From assembly GCA_963691705.1 (NCBI GenBank), contig OY829542.1:4012188-4076187 (forward strand): 64,000 nt of DNA, written 5' to 3'. Numbering within the stretch: position 1 is the stretch's first letter; every line of letters starts with the position of its first letter. Below are positions 36,210 through 46,331 of this stretch, one piece after another. This DNA is from Viola odorata (Eukaryota > Streptophyta > Magnoliopsida > Malpighiales > Violaceae). The position numbers were made by a program, and so were the translations under genes. The notes under the pieces were generated by a model, which made no database searches, was not told where the DNA came from, and saw nothing but the letters and a program-made list of their open reading frames with translations.

Positions 36210-36391
36210 TGTTGGAAAAATCTGCAAAACAAAGTTAGAAACACAAATATCGAGTCGTGTAGAAACACTGTCCTAAAGGAATTTATTTCCCCCAGGATAA
36301 AACGATTTCTTCCGATTTAGAAATCGGGAACCAAAACAGCAAGAACAATAATAACCAGGAAAAGACTCTCAATTTAGGTGTAGTGTTTTTT
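36210..36391 (-). repeat. Truncated Copia 5' LTR
   Basis: This matches the first ~180 bp of 31242-31787 and then joins host exon 6 at a run of T's. Only the inner third of the LTR remains. Confidence 0.82.
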
Positions 36392-38261
36392 GGAAAAGCT
36401 TGTCTCAAACTTGCCAATCTTTTTTCTCCACCATATATATCTCCAGCAGCAATATAAATTTGGATGTCAGGATCAATGTCAAACGCTCTCAATGCAAGTG
36501 CAGTTTCCTCTGGCGTTAATGGGCATTGCCCATCTTTTCTCTTCTTCTCCCCATCTATCTTCTTCTCCTTCCACCATGGGTAAGCATATCTAATCAATTT
36601 ACACTTGTGTTAGAGGAATTAAACAATTCGGTCCCGAACAGAATTAGTATCATGAACCGTAAACAGATAATCCTAGCAGAGTACATGTATATTTACCTCA
36701 TTCGGGTCAAATCTTCAACTTCTTGGTCATTGCATCCTTCATTACAGCCAGAGAAAGCGACCATGTCCATCTCGTATCGTAGATGGAGGACTAGGAAAGG
36801 ACCATTGTTTCTGAGAATCCTGACAATTTTTTTGGCCAGCGCCTCAATTGGTGGAGCAAACCTCAGAGAGTGGTAGTTTACTCTGCATCTCAGCTTTTGG
36901 ACCTCGTCAGGAATCCCATTATTGGCAAGTCTCCCATCAGATTTAGTAAGAAGCAATACCTCGTATGTCTTGATTCGAGGAAGAACCTATAAAATTCAAG
37001 CCATTATTATTAAGTTCTTACATTGTCCGAACGAGATTAGTCTCTTATCAAAATAGTAGTGTTTAATTACCAGATTATAGTAATAGGACATGTTAGACCA
37101 ACTGACTGGTGGCATTTGGTAGAGTGAATCTGACTCTATTTTCTGTTTCTGCTCCGGCGGCAGCTCTTTCAGTATCCGAACCTCATCTCTCAAGGATGTT
37201 ATGAAATAATCCACATTAAATATGTCCTCAAACTGACTGCCATGTAAAAGAAATCCTGAAGCCTTTTAGAATTCTCACAGAGAATAGAAAGGAATGAACG
37301 AACCAAATTAGTCTCCTGTTAGAAGAGCAGAAAAAGCATCTAGACAAAAAAAAAAACTAAATAATAATAATGTCAATTTGGCATACCTTTGGTCATTCCA
37401 AAGGAGGTATTATCCAATTGTGGAATAATCATGGTGACGTTCAAAAATCTTGCAATAGCAACCATGTCACATATCTACAAAGCAAAATAGAGCAATTGAG
37501 TAGGCATTTTAGTTTTGGTTTATTTGTGAAATTATTTCGATTTTAAAATAATTAAATATACAATGAATGAATTACTTACACCAGAGCGCATTTGATTCAA
37601 TCCTCCATTTGATGCAATGATCAAATATCCATTGCTATCGTAAATCCCTAAAAGATTAAATATACATAGGGTTAATACTTCAGAATACCCAATATTTATT
37701 CTTTTCAACAATTATAAACTAAAATTAAGTAGTTTGTGTTAATTTGAACGTTAAATTAATAGAGTCGAGTACAAGTTCGATAATATCATTAGGGTTCACA
37801 TTATTACCAAAATTCGACTATAGGGTCGTCTTAAAGTAAATTACATACAAAGAGTATACTTACTTTGCGGTGGCGGAAAGGACGGCGGCGCACGCGTGGA
37901 GGCTCTTGATGAGACGGTGTTGCCAACTGCTCGTATTTGCATGACGACGGCCCAAAGGAGGAGCATGGTCAAGACTCGAACCACCCACAGCTGAAAACGG
38001 GCCACCCTAATCCTTGCAACTATAACATTAACACTCTTTAATTTCTCTGCTTTCAATGCATTCATATACATCATTCTTATTTTACTATATGCTTTCTTCT
38101 TCAGATCATCATCATATCCAAATTTATCATGATTTTTTTCAAAACTATGATGACCCTTTTGGTTTAATTCCATTTTCCTAACTCTCTCTACCCAATCATA
38201 AACATATTGAAACATGATTAAGGAAATAAATTAAACTATATATATATATATATTAATTTCT

Positions 38262-39957
38262 TCCTTATTGCCATGTTTCCTGCAACTAGAAAGAATTTTT
38301 CTCCAAACTCTTCTAGATATTTATCAATGTTTCCTTCTTCTTCCAATTTGAATGTGATTTTATCAATCATTCCCATATGGAAAAAAGAAAGAATTTTCTG
38401 GAATGGCATGTCTGTGCTGTTTAGGTCTACTTGTAATTTGAATAGTCCTGCTGTTCCTTTGACTTTGATATGTCTTGCGACTGTTCCTGTAAGTCTGCAG
38501 TGGGGCTTCTGTATTATGTTTACTCCTTTGAACTTCCAGTCTTTTTCTTCGAAGTAAATTTTTACTAAGTTTTTCTGTGCATTGATTAGATCTTCTAAGT
38601 GTCTTTCTTCTGTTTTCTGTTTTATAATTTCTTCCCCTTCGGGCCATTGGTCTAAGGGTAGTAGATACAGCAGAAACTATAGATATAGATAGAACAAATT
38701 TAGTAGAACAAGTAGGAGAATACGAAATAGAAAATATCAAGACAGATTCCGATAATGAATCAGTATATAGTATAGCATCAGAAAATAAACCAGAAAACAG
38801 TACAAAAATTACATATACATACATGAATAAAGAACAAAATGAAGAAGTAGTAGAATGTTTACATGAATGGATTAGAAACAGAGGTAACAATCATATAAAT
38901 TGTTATAACTGTAGACTATATCCAGCTATAGACAGAAGATACCAATGTAATAATTGTTTTAAAGAAATATGTTTTATGTGTATTAGAAAATTATTCCAAA
39001 TAGAAACAGATATATCAGGAAAAGCCTCAGACAGGAATCACAGTGATACAATAGATGAAACACTAAGGGAGAAAATTAAAAGGCATGATGTAGAAATAGA
39101 ACTTACTTGCTTCTTTTTCTCATGTTGATTCTCAAGTTCTTTTACTCTATGTTTTAAGAGTTCTATTTCTACATCATGCCTTTTAATTTTCTCCCTTAGT
39201 GTTTCATCTATTGTATCACTTTTTCTAAGGAATTTTTTCTTTTTATCATAGTATCCATATGCCTGTGGTGTATAAATAGCTGTTCTACAAAACGCCCAAG
39301 ATTGACGTTTTATTTGTTCTTGCATTGTAGCTTCTTTACATTTATCTTCTAACTTTTTAAATACGTATGTAATTCTAGGTCCTATTCCTAAGTCTACTAT
39401 GTGACCACAGTCTCTATTCCATTCTTCATGCATTAATCTACCTAAATCGCCTGGAAGCTTTATGAAATATTTATTGCATAAGTCATCGTCCATGGCTTTA
39501 CCAGTTTGTGCTAATAGTCTAGCAAAATCTGAGCTAAATTCTTTGATATATTTGAAATCTGTAATACTAAGCTGTTCTAAATTTCTGACTGCAGTATCCT
39601 GTATAAATGTATTTTCTTTTGCTGGATCTACTCCTAATAATAAAATTCTAATTTGGCTTGTGAAATTATAGGGATTGTCTCCTAATGATTTAATAGTGTT
39701 TAATGCATGAAGAATGGAATAGAGACTGTGGTCACATAGTAGACTTAGGAATAGGACCTAGAATTACATACGTATTTAAAAAGTTAGAAGATAAATGTAA
39801 AGAAGCTACAATGCAAGAACAAATAAAACGTCAATCTTGGGCGTTTTGTAGAACAACTATTTATACACCACAGGCATATGGATACTATGATAAAAAGAAA
39901 AAATTCCTTAGAAAAAGTACGTCTTATAGAAAAGATAAACCTTGGAAAAATAAAGAT
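38262..39957. repeat. Scrambled, alternately inverted viral fragments
   Basis: Four pieces duplicate parts of the main viral copy. 38262-38650 (-) repeats the 3' end of the transactivator frame and continues past the stop found at 40029. About 38680-39107 (+) repeats the second zinc-motif region inverted. 39108-39700 (-) joins two capsid/zinc-region pieces with about 500 bp missing at 39222. 39701-39957 (+) repeats a capsid piece inverted. The frames inside are partial and I do not count them as genes. Confidence 0.85.
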
Positions 39958-40028
39958 ATGTTTCCTTCTTCTTCCAATTTGAATGTGATTTTATCAATCA
40001 TTCCCATATGGAAAAAAGAAAGAATTTT

Positions 40029-41246
40029 CTAGAATGGCATGTCTGTGCTGTTTAGGTCTACTTGTAATTTGAATAGTCCTGCTGTTCCTTTGACTTTGAT
40101 ATGTCTTGCGACTGTTCCTGTAAGTCTGCAGTGGGGCTTCTGTATTATGTTTACTCCTTTGAACTTCCAGTCTTTTTCTTCGAAGTAAATTTTTACTAAG
40201 TTTTTCTGTGCATTGATTAGATCTTCTAAGTGTCTTTCTTCTGTTTTCTGTTTTATAATTTCTTCCCCTTCGGGCCATTGGTCAAACAATGGTTTAAGGG
40301 TGAAATAGGCTGGCATATCTAATAGCCTCGCTCTAAGTTGTGAAAAGCTTCTGTTTTTGGGTTTCTGTTTATTTTCCTGTATAAATTTATCTAATTGCTG
40401 TAATTTGGTAGTTAAGCTACCCATTATACTATCTTTCTGTTTGATCTTTCTTTCTGCTTCAATCTTTTCTTGTTCTATGAAGGTTATTTGGTTTGTAGTC
40501 TGTTGTTGAAGTTGTGCTAGTTGTTCTTCTAGCTTTCTGTTTTTGTCTTCTAATCTGGCTATTAGTCGACTGGGATTCTCTTGGGCCACTTCTGAATAGG
40601 GTCTAACTGTTTCAGGTTCTATGTAGAAGTTTGGGCCTAACTGGGCCCTTGCTTCTTCTAAGGCTTCTGCAAAACTGTGATAACCCACATAGATTGGGTT
40701 TTGACACATGATGTAGTTTTTTACTGTGTTGAAACTATTAAAGACACCTGTTTTCAAACCTCTATAAATGACATAATGTGAAAAGGATTTTTTCTGTATC
40801 TTTGGGTTCTTCTCAGAGAAGTACATGCTTAAAGCATTTAAGCATTGTACCTTAAACTGTGTTGCTACGGGAGCTGTCTGTATATGCCAGAGGTTATCTA
40901 GCAGGCACTGTTGTTCTCTGTCGATATTTAATCCCTCAAAGGGTTTAAATTTCTTATTTCCTCCATCAGGAAATTCTGTGAGATACATTGTTCCAAATCT
41001 AATCTCGTTCTGTGCTCCTCTTCTAGTAGAGAGATTTTTGTTTACCTGTGTGAATGGAATCTGTATGTTTGAGGATGATGATCCTCTTTCTGTGATTGTA
41101 ACTGGCATAGCCAAATTATTTCTGTACATAATAGTTCTGTCTGATACTGATTCTTGAGTATCTTGTTTCTGTTGATCTTCTGTCTGTTCTTGGAACATCT
41201 TCTCTTTGGGTTTTAACACCCATTTTTTCATCTCTGCCTGTATCAT
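40029..41246 (-). CDS. Caulimovirid transactivator/viroplasmin-like protein
   Basis: A 405-codon frame starts at the ATG that overlaps the stop of the upstream polyprotein (ATGA at 41243-41246). That arrangement suits reinitiation, which the transactivators of caulimovirids are known to promote. Residues about 160-200 (SHYVIYRGLKTGVF, YVGYHSFAEALEEARAQLG) match the viroplasmin (Caulimo_VI) fold. A coiled coil follows at about 225-295 (LEDKNRKLEEQLAQL). In infected cells such proteins form the inclusion-body matrix. The frame ends at 40029, but the duplicate at 38.4 kb reads through the same position and the sequence after the stop stays in phase, so the C-terminus here appears prematurely cut. 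Confidence 0.8.
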   Translation of the reverse strand: MIQAEMKKWVLKPKEKMFQEQTEDQQKQDTQESVSDRTIMYRNNLAMPVTITERGSSSSNIQIPFTQVNKNLSTRRGAQNEIRFGTMYLTEFPDGGNKKFKPFEGLNIDREQQCLLDNLWHIQTAPVATQFKVQCLNALSMYFSEKNPKIQKKSFSHYVIYRGLKTGVFNSFNTVKNYIMCQNPIYVGYHSFAEALEEARAQLGPNFYIEPETVRPYSEVAQENPSRLIARLEDKNRKLEEQLAQLQQQTTNQITFIEQEKIEAERKIKQKDSIMGSLTTKLQQLDKFIQENKQKPKNRSFSQLRARLLDMPAYFTLKPLFDQWPEGEEIIKQKTEERHLEDLINAQKNLVKIYFEEKDWKFKGVNIIQKPHCRLTGTVARHIKVKGTAGLFKLQVDLNSTDMPF

Positions 41247-44200
41247 TTAAAGAATTTTTCAATATTTCTAGATAATAAATCTGCTAAACTGTTATTTTTT
41301 CCTTTAATATGTTCGAAACATATTTTGTATCCATTTCCCTGTATTAAATTCTGTAGATTAACCCATCGGGTTCTGTTTATTTTCTTGCTGTTTTCGTTTT
41401 TAAGAAATTTAACTATGGCTTCACAATCTGTTCTAACTGTGAATTCATTCTGTAGATATATTTTAAATTTATCTAAAGCATTTATTAATGCTTGGATTTC
41501 ATAGTCTAAACTCGTCCAATTTTGTCCTATTTTAAAATTACCACTTGTATATGCAGTGATTTTTTTTGTTTCTTTATCTGAGTACTTACTGGGTTTGCAA
41601 AGCATTACTGCTCCCCAACCCTCTTTACTTCCATCACATTCTATAATAATATAATTTGTGGTTAAGGGTAATTCTAATGGTTTTATCTTCTTAACTTGTT
41701 CTTTAATTCTTTTTACTAATTCTATGTCTTCTTTGTTGAAATTTCTTTGACCATTCTTTGTTGTTTTACTATATAGAGGTCCTACTAGTTTGCTTAAATT
41801 TGGAATAAATTTTCTAGCGTAATTTAATATTCCTAAGAATGCTTGTATTTGTTTTAATCCTTCTAATTTGTCTGGAAAATTTAGTATTTTTTCTGCTATA
41901 TGTGGTTGTAGTTCTATCTTTCCATTTCCTATTTCTAATCCTAAGAAGGATATCTTTTTCTTGTATAACTCCATTTTTCTTTTACTAACTACTATACCGT
42001 GTTTTTCTATTTCATGAAAAATCTGTCTCAAGTGTTCTTCGTGTTCTTTAATAGAGTTACTTGCAACTAATATATCATCTATATAAACTAGACAGAATTC
42101 GTATTTTAAGAATATCGAATCCATAAATCTTTGGAAGACTGCTGGTGCATTCTTTAAGCCAAAAGAGAGAACATTCCATTCAAAATGTCCTTCTGAGCAT
42201 GTGAAAGCAGTCCATTGTTTAAACCACTCTTCTAATTTTAATTGATTATATCCTGATTTTAGATCAAATTTGCTAAAAATCTTTTTTTGTTGTATTAATC
42301 CTATCAGGCTATCTTTGTTAGGGATGTTATAGGCATCGTCTATGGTGTTATCATTTAATCTTTTATAATTATAAACTATTCTAGCTTTTCCTCTTTTGAT
42401 TTCACTATGATTTCTTACTATAAATGTTGCTGATCTGTGTGGGCTGACTGATCTTTTTATTAATCCCTGTTTTAACATTTCAGGAATTTGTTTTCTAAAT
42501 TCTTCTTTGTCTAATGGACTATAGTCTATATTGGCTGTTACTATTCTTATATCTGGATTTTTAATCTGCATTTTTACTTCATAATTTACTTTACTTTTAG
42601 TGATATCTTCTCCTATTAATCCTATCTTTTCTAATTTCTGTATTATAGGATAATTTCTACTAGTCCTAATGTCTGGTCCTTTTTCTAATTCTAAGGCTAA
42701 TTCTTTTCCTAGCATAGTATATGTTTCATTTTCTATATGCTCTGTTCTCTTATTATCTGGTTTTAAAAATTCTAAGGTGGGTTGTCCACCACGCTTTCGT
42801 GCTAACTCTGCTGTTTGTATATATTTATTAGTTGGAAAAGTATATACATTTTTACTGATTGTTATGCTGTTTCTAGCTATAGTAATACTGCCATTTAAAC
42901 TACATATGAAATTTAATCCTAATAAAAAGTCATTACTTTTTGTTTCTTCAGGTGCTATATTGATCTGTGGAATGTCGTATTTTATACTGTAATTTTGTGC
43001 AAAATCTATAAACTGTATTCCTAAGGCTTCTACTTGATGTGTTATAACCATTGTTCTTTGTTCAGCTGTTTTTGTAATTATTCTATATTGTAATTTTTTA
43101 TGATATTTTAGTGGTATTAAGTTATATCCCACCATACTTTTTGAGCTTGCTGTGTCTAAAATAGCATTTAATTCTACAAAGGTATTTGTATCTAACCAAA
43201 GTCTACATTTGAGGGTTATTAAGCTTGCTATACATTTACTAATGGTAAAAGCTGATTCTTCCTGAACTTGTTCTGTGAGATAACTAGATTCTGTATCTAC
43301 TTGCTTCTTTTTCTCATGTTGATTCTCAAGTTCTTTTACTCTATGTTTTAAGAGTTCTATTTCTACATCATGCCTTTTAATTTTCTCCCTTAGTGTTTCA
43401 TCTATTGTATCACTGTGATTCCTATCTGAGGTTTTTCCTGATATATCTGTTTCTATTTGGAATAATTTTCTAATACACATAAAACATATTTCTTTAAAAC
43501 AATTATTACATTGGTATCTTCTGTCTATAGCTGGATATAGTCTACAGTTATAACAATTTATATGATTGTTACCTCTGTTTCTAATCCATTCATGTAAACA
43601 TTCTACTACTTCTTCATTTTGTTCTTTATTCATGTATGTATATGTAATTTTTGTACTGTTTTCTGGTTCATTTTCTGATGCTATACTATATACTGATTCA
43701 TTATCGGAATCTGTCTTGATATTTTCTATTTCGTATTCTCCTAGTTGTTCTACTAAATTTGTTCTATCTATATTTTTATGCTTGTTCGGACATCTATTTG
43801 CTAAATGTTGTGGATCTCCACAGATAAAACAAGTGCAACTTCTATCTCTAGGTTTTTTAACATATCTATCTTTATTTTTCCAAGGTTTATCTTTTCTATA
43901 AGACGTACTTTTTCTAAGGAATTTTTTCTTTTTATCATAGTATCCATATGCCTGTGGTGTATAAATAGTTGTTCTACAAAACGCCCAAGATTGAAGTTTT
44001 ATTTGTTCTTGCATTGTAGCTTCTTTACATTTATCTTCTAACTTTTTAAATACGTATGTAATTCTAGGTCTTATTCCTAAGTCTACTATGTGACCACAGT
44101 CTCTATTCCATTCTTCATGCATTAATCTACCTAAATCGCCTGGAAGCTTTATGAAATATTTATTGCATAAGTCATCGTCCATGGCTTTACCAGTTTGTGC

Positions 44201-45294
44201 TAATAGTCTAGCAAAATCTGAGCTAAATTCTTTGATATATTTGAAATCTGTAATACTAAGCTGTTCTAAATTTCTGACTGCAGTATCCTGTATAAATGTA
44301 TTTTCTTTTGCTGGATCTACTCCTAATAATAAAATTCTAATTTGGCTTGTGAAATTATAGGGATTGTCTCCTAATGATTTAATAGTGTTTATACTATCTG
44401 GATCTTTTAATTTTTTACTTTGCCAAATACCTAAGGCTGTTGGTCCTAATGTTGTTTCTAAGTAGGAAAACATATCTATATCATCTCTTTTGTTAGTTTC
44501 CCAATTTCTGACTACTGTTTGTTCCCATACTAGTATTTCATCTGGCCATAACTGAGGACTCTGTTGTTCTATTAATAGCATGTTTGAACTATACAATTTT
44601 CCTATTGGCATTCTTGCCCCTCTTCCTTTGAAGTTCGACTCTCCTTGGTATACCGTCGTAGCAGGTGTCCAAGGTTCTCTACCTAATACTTCTGTTCCTG
44701 ATGTTCCTGGTGTTACGAACTCAGGTTTAGGTCTTTTTATTCCTCTTGGGTCTATGTTTTGGTCCATAAAACTAACTTCTGGTTTGTAAAAATCACTAAT
44801 TACTATTTTCCCGTTTACTATATCTGTTACTAATGGTAGGTTAAATACTTCATTTAGCTTATTATAAGCCTCTTCATATTCTAATCCTAATTCTGTCATA
44901 CATTCTATTATCATGTCATCGACTTGTTCCTGTAGGTTGGTTTCTATAAATTTTTTATTAACTATTTGTTCAAATGTCTTTTGTACTTCTTCTGTTTTGA
45001 AACCAGCTACTTCTTCTAATTCTTCTAGTTCTTCGCCTAGTTCTTCATATAACCCGTATCCTATAAGATCATTTATTTCTTCATTTTCTGTGTCATATAT
45101 AGGATCTATTTCACCTTCTGTATCATATACTGGTTCTCCTAAATCTGCATTCATCATACTAATTTCTTGGTCACTATCATCTTCTTTGGTTGGTTCTTTT
45201 TCTACATAATTATTAAATCTCATGCTATAGTTGCCATCTTTGTCTTCATAAATCACACTTTTTTCTGGTACTAAGATTTTTTCTGTCGTGTCTA
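41243..45294 (-). CDS. Caulimovirid capsid-protease-RT-RNase H polyprotein (5' truncated)
   Basis: The frame is open from just after a stop at 45292-45294 to 41243 (about 1,340 codons) and has no ATG of its own at the junction. In order it shows an acidic N-terminal region, a capsid-like region, a CCHC zinc knuckle (43787-43835, CFICGDPQHLANRC), a second cysteine cluster (43475-43556), a short coiled coil, an aspartic-protease active site (DTASS near 43150), the RT catalytic YIDD (near 42075) and an RNase H core (ECDGSKEGWG near 41630). These are the capsid and replication functions of a pararetrovirus. The absence of any internal stop over 4 kb indicates a young insertion. The movement-protein part is separated from it by a 458-bp tandem duplication. 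Confidence 0.9.
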
Positions 45295-45753
45295 TAGGTT
45301 AAATACTTCATTTAGCTTGTTATAAGCCTCTTCATATTCTAATCCTAATTCTGTCATACATTCTATTATCATATCGTCAACTTGTTCCTGTAGGTTGGTC
45401 TCTATAAATTTTTTATTAACTATTTGTTCAAATGTCTTTTGTACTTCTTCTGTTTTGAAACCAGCTACTTCTTCTAATTCTTCTAGTTCTTCGCCTAGTT
45501 CTTCATATAATCCATACCCTATAAGATCTCCTATTTCTTCATTTTCTGTATCATATATAGGATCCATTTCACCTTCTGTATCATATACTGGTTCTCCTAA
45601 ATCTACATTCATCATACTAGTTTCTTGGTCACTATCATCTTCTTTGGTTGGTTCTTTTTCTACATAATTATTAAATCTCATACTATAGTTGCCATCTTTA
45701 TCTTCATATATCACACTTTTTTCTGGTACTAAGATTTTTTCTGTTGTGTCTAT
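44838..45753. repeat. 458-bp tandem duplication in the viral polyprotein region
   Basis: 44838-45295 and 45296-45753 are near-identical direct repeats. Because 458 is not a multiple of three, the junction shifts frame and places a TAG at 45292-45294, splitting the polyprotein from its upstream part. The copies differ at a number of positions, so the duplication is not an assembly-identical repeat. Confidence 0.85.
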
Positions 45754-45956
45754 AAATTCTTTTAGAGGCCATTCTAATCCTGCTGAGTTTTCTGCATCTA
45801 TTTTAACTGGATCTATCATTCTTATCCCTCGGCTTGCTAAATTTTCTACAATTCCTTCTATATTAATATTATAATTCATTCCTGATCTATTACTAGCCTT
45901 TCCTAGTATTCCTATACTAATTACTAGATTATTTCCTTTGTAGTCTTCATATCCTT
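45292..45956 (-). pseudogene. C-terminal movement-protein piece plus capsid N-terminus, cut at both ends
   Basis: The frame begins inside a 30K-type movement protein (NNLVISIGILGKASNRSG, GIVENLASRGIRMI) with no start codon, since host-like sequence with stops begins just upstream at about 45957. It continues into the acidic linker and ends at the duplication-generated stop. Movement proteins enlarge plasmodesmata for cell-to-cell spread; here most of the domain is missing. Confidence 0.75.
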
Positions 45957-46150
45957 TTGTTTATCTCGACTATATATAACCAGACTATATGGCTGGTTTT
46001 AAGAGGCTTGCATGACTATAGGGTTGTGAGTATTATATATATATATACACGTAGATGTGGTTTTCTAAGAGAAGGGAGGGGTGGTACTATTCAATGCCCT
46101 AATTACCCCTGCATTGCCAACCCTACCGCTACTAACTCAACCAACGAGTA

Positions 46151-46331
46151 AAACTTGGGTACATATGATGTACCCATTACTCAGTACATCATGATCTAAG
46201 ATGATGACACCTACTCTAAATAGTGTCCAAAAGTGTCAAGAATAGTGGTATTCTAGCACTATTTGGGGTAGGTGTCATCATCCTAGATCATGGTGTACTG
46301 AGTAGTAGGTACATCGTATGTACTCAAGTTT
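46151..46331. mobile_element. Compact foldback MITE (181 bp)
   Basis: Two arms of about 77 bp, roughly 90% complementary, are separated by about 27 bp. The left arm starts aaacttgggtacatatgatg and the right arm ends catcgtatgtactcaagttt. The internal phrase gatgatgacacctac is matched exactly in the opposite arm. No gene is present. The transcript would fold into a long, near-perfect hairpin. Confidence 0.8.

Larger units (their letters stand above)
31242..36391 (-). mobile_element. Degenerate Copia-type LTR retrotransposon inside copy C
   Basis: Read on the minus strand, the 3' LTR is 31242-31787 (546 bp, TGTTG...CAACA) and is preceded by the polypurine tract tgtgggggat, typical of Copia elements. 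A relic of the RNase H end is readable near 32430-32500 (ILVDPLTKSL, the Copia DPLTK signature). The 5' LTR survives only as 36210-36391; its outer part was deleted together with the end of host exon 6. The 4.4 kb between is AT-rich with no long frame. The left host flank is tataa; the right flank is lost, so no target duplication can be shown. Confidence 0.8.
30606..38173 (-). pseudogene. O-fucosyltransferase-like GT copy C, broken
   Basis: All eight exons are recognisable: 37864-38173, 37580-37647, 37387-37474, 37071-37236, 36697-36986, 36392-36589 (truncated), 31006-31163 and 30606-30843. Layout and phases equal copies A and B. There are two independent breaks. Exon 3 is 88 bp, not 89: one T is missing in the TTTTGG stretch of the SFW codons, shifting the frame. 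Exon 6 stops at 36392, where a ~5.2-kb Copia element begins; its last codons, donor site and the start of the intron are gone. Otherwise the exons have no stop codons and good splice sites, so inactivation is recent. A caulimovirid insertion lies about 90 bp upstream of the start codon. Confidence 0.88.
38262..45956 (-). mobile_element. Endogenous caulimovirid (pararetrovirus), rearranged
   Basis: The block carries the end of a 30K-type movement protein, a capsid-zinc finger-protease-RT-RNase H frame and a transactivator/viroplasmin frame in viral order on the minus strand. There are no LTRs and no integrase, as expected for Caulimoviridae. The left 1.7 kb is a patchwork of inverted viral fragments. 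The 5' end is cut inside the movement-protein region near 45956, and no viral intergenic region or tRNA-primer site is recognised. The insertion is therefore incomplete. Genera with a separate transactivator frame (for example cavemo- and solendoviruses) are the nearest comparison; the genus is not decided. Confidence 0.88.

Noticed and set aside
36000..36268. A fourth glycosyltransferase copy inside the Copia element
   Set aside because: A splice-donor-like AAGTAAGTATC near 35840 resembles the exon 1 end of the array genes, but the frame has a stop and no other exon is present.
42669..45209. Several + strand frames opposite the viral polyprotein
   Set aside because: They are antisense shadows of the pararetrovirus frame; composition mirrors the minus-strand protein.
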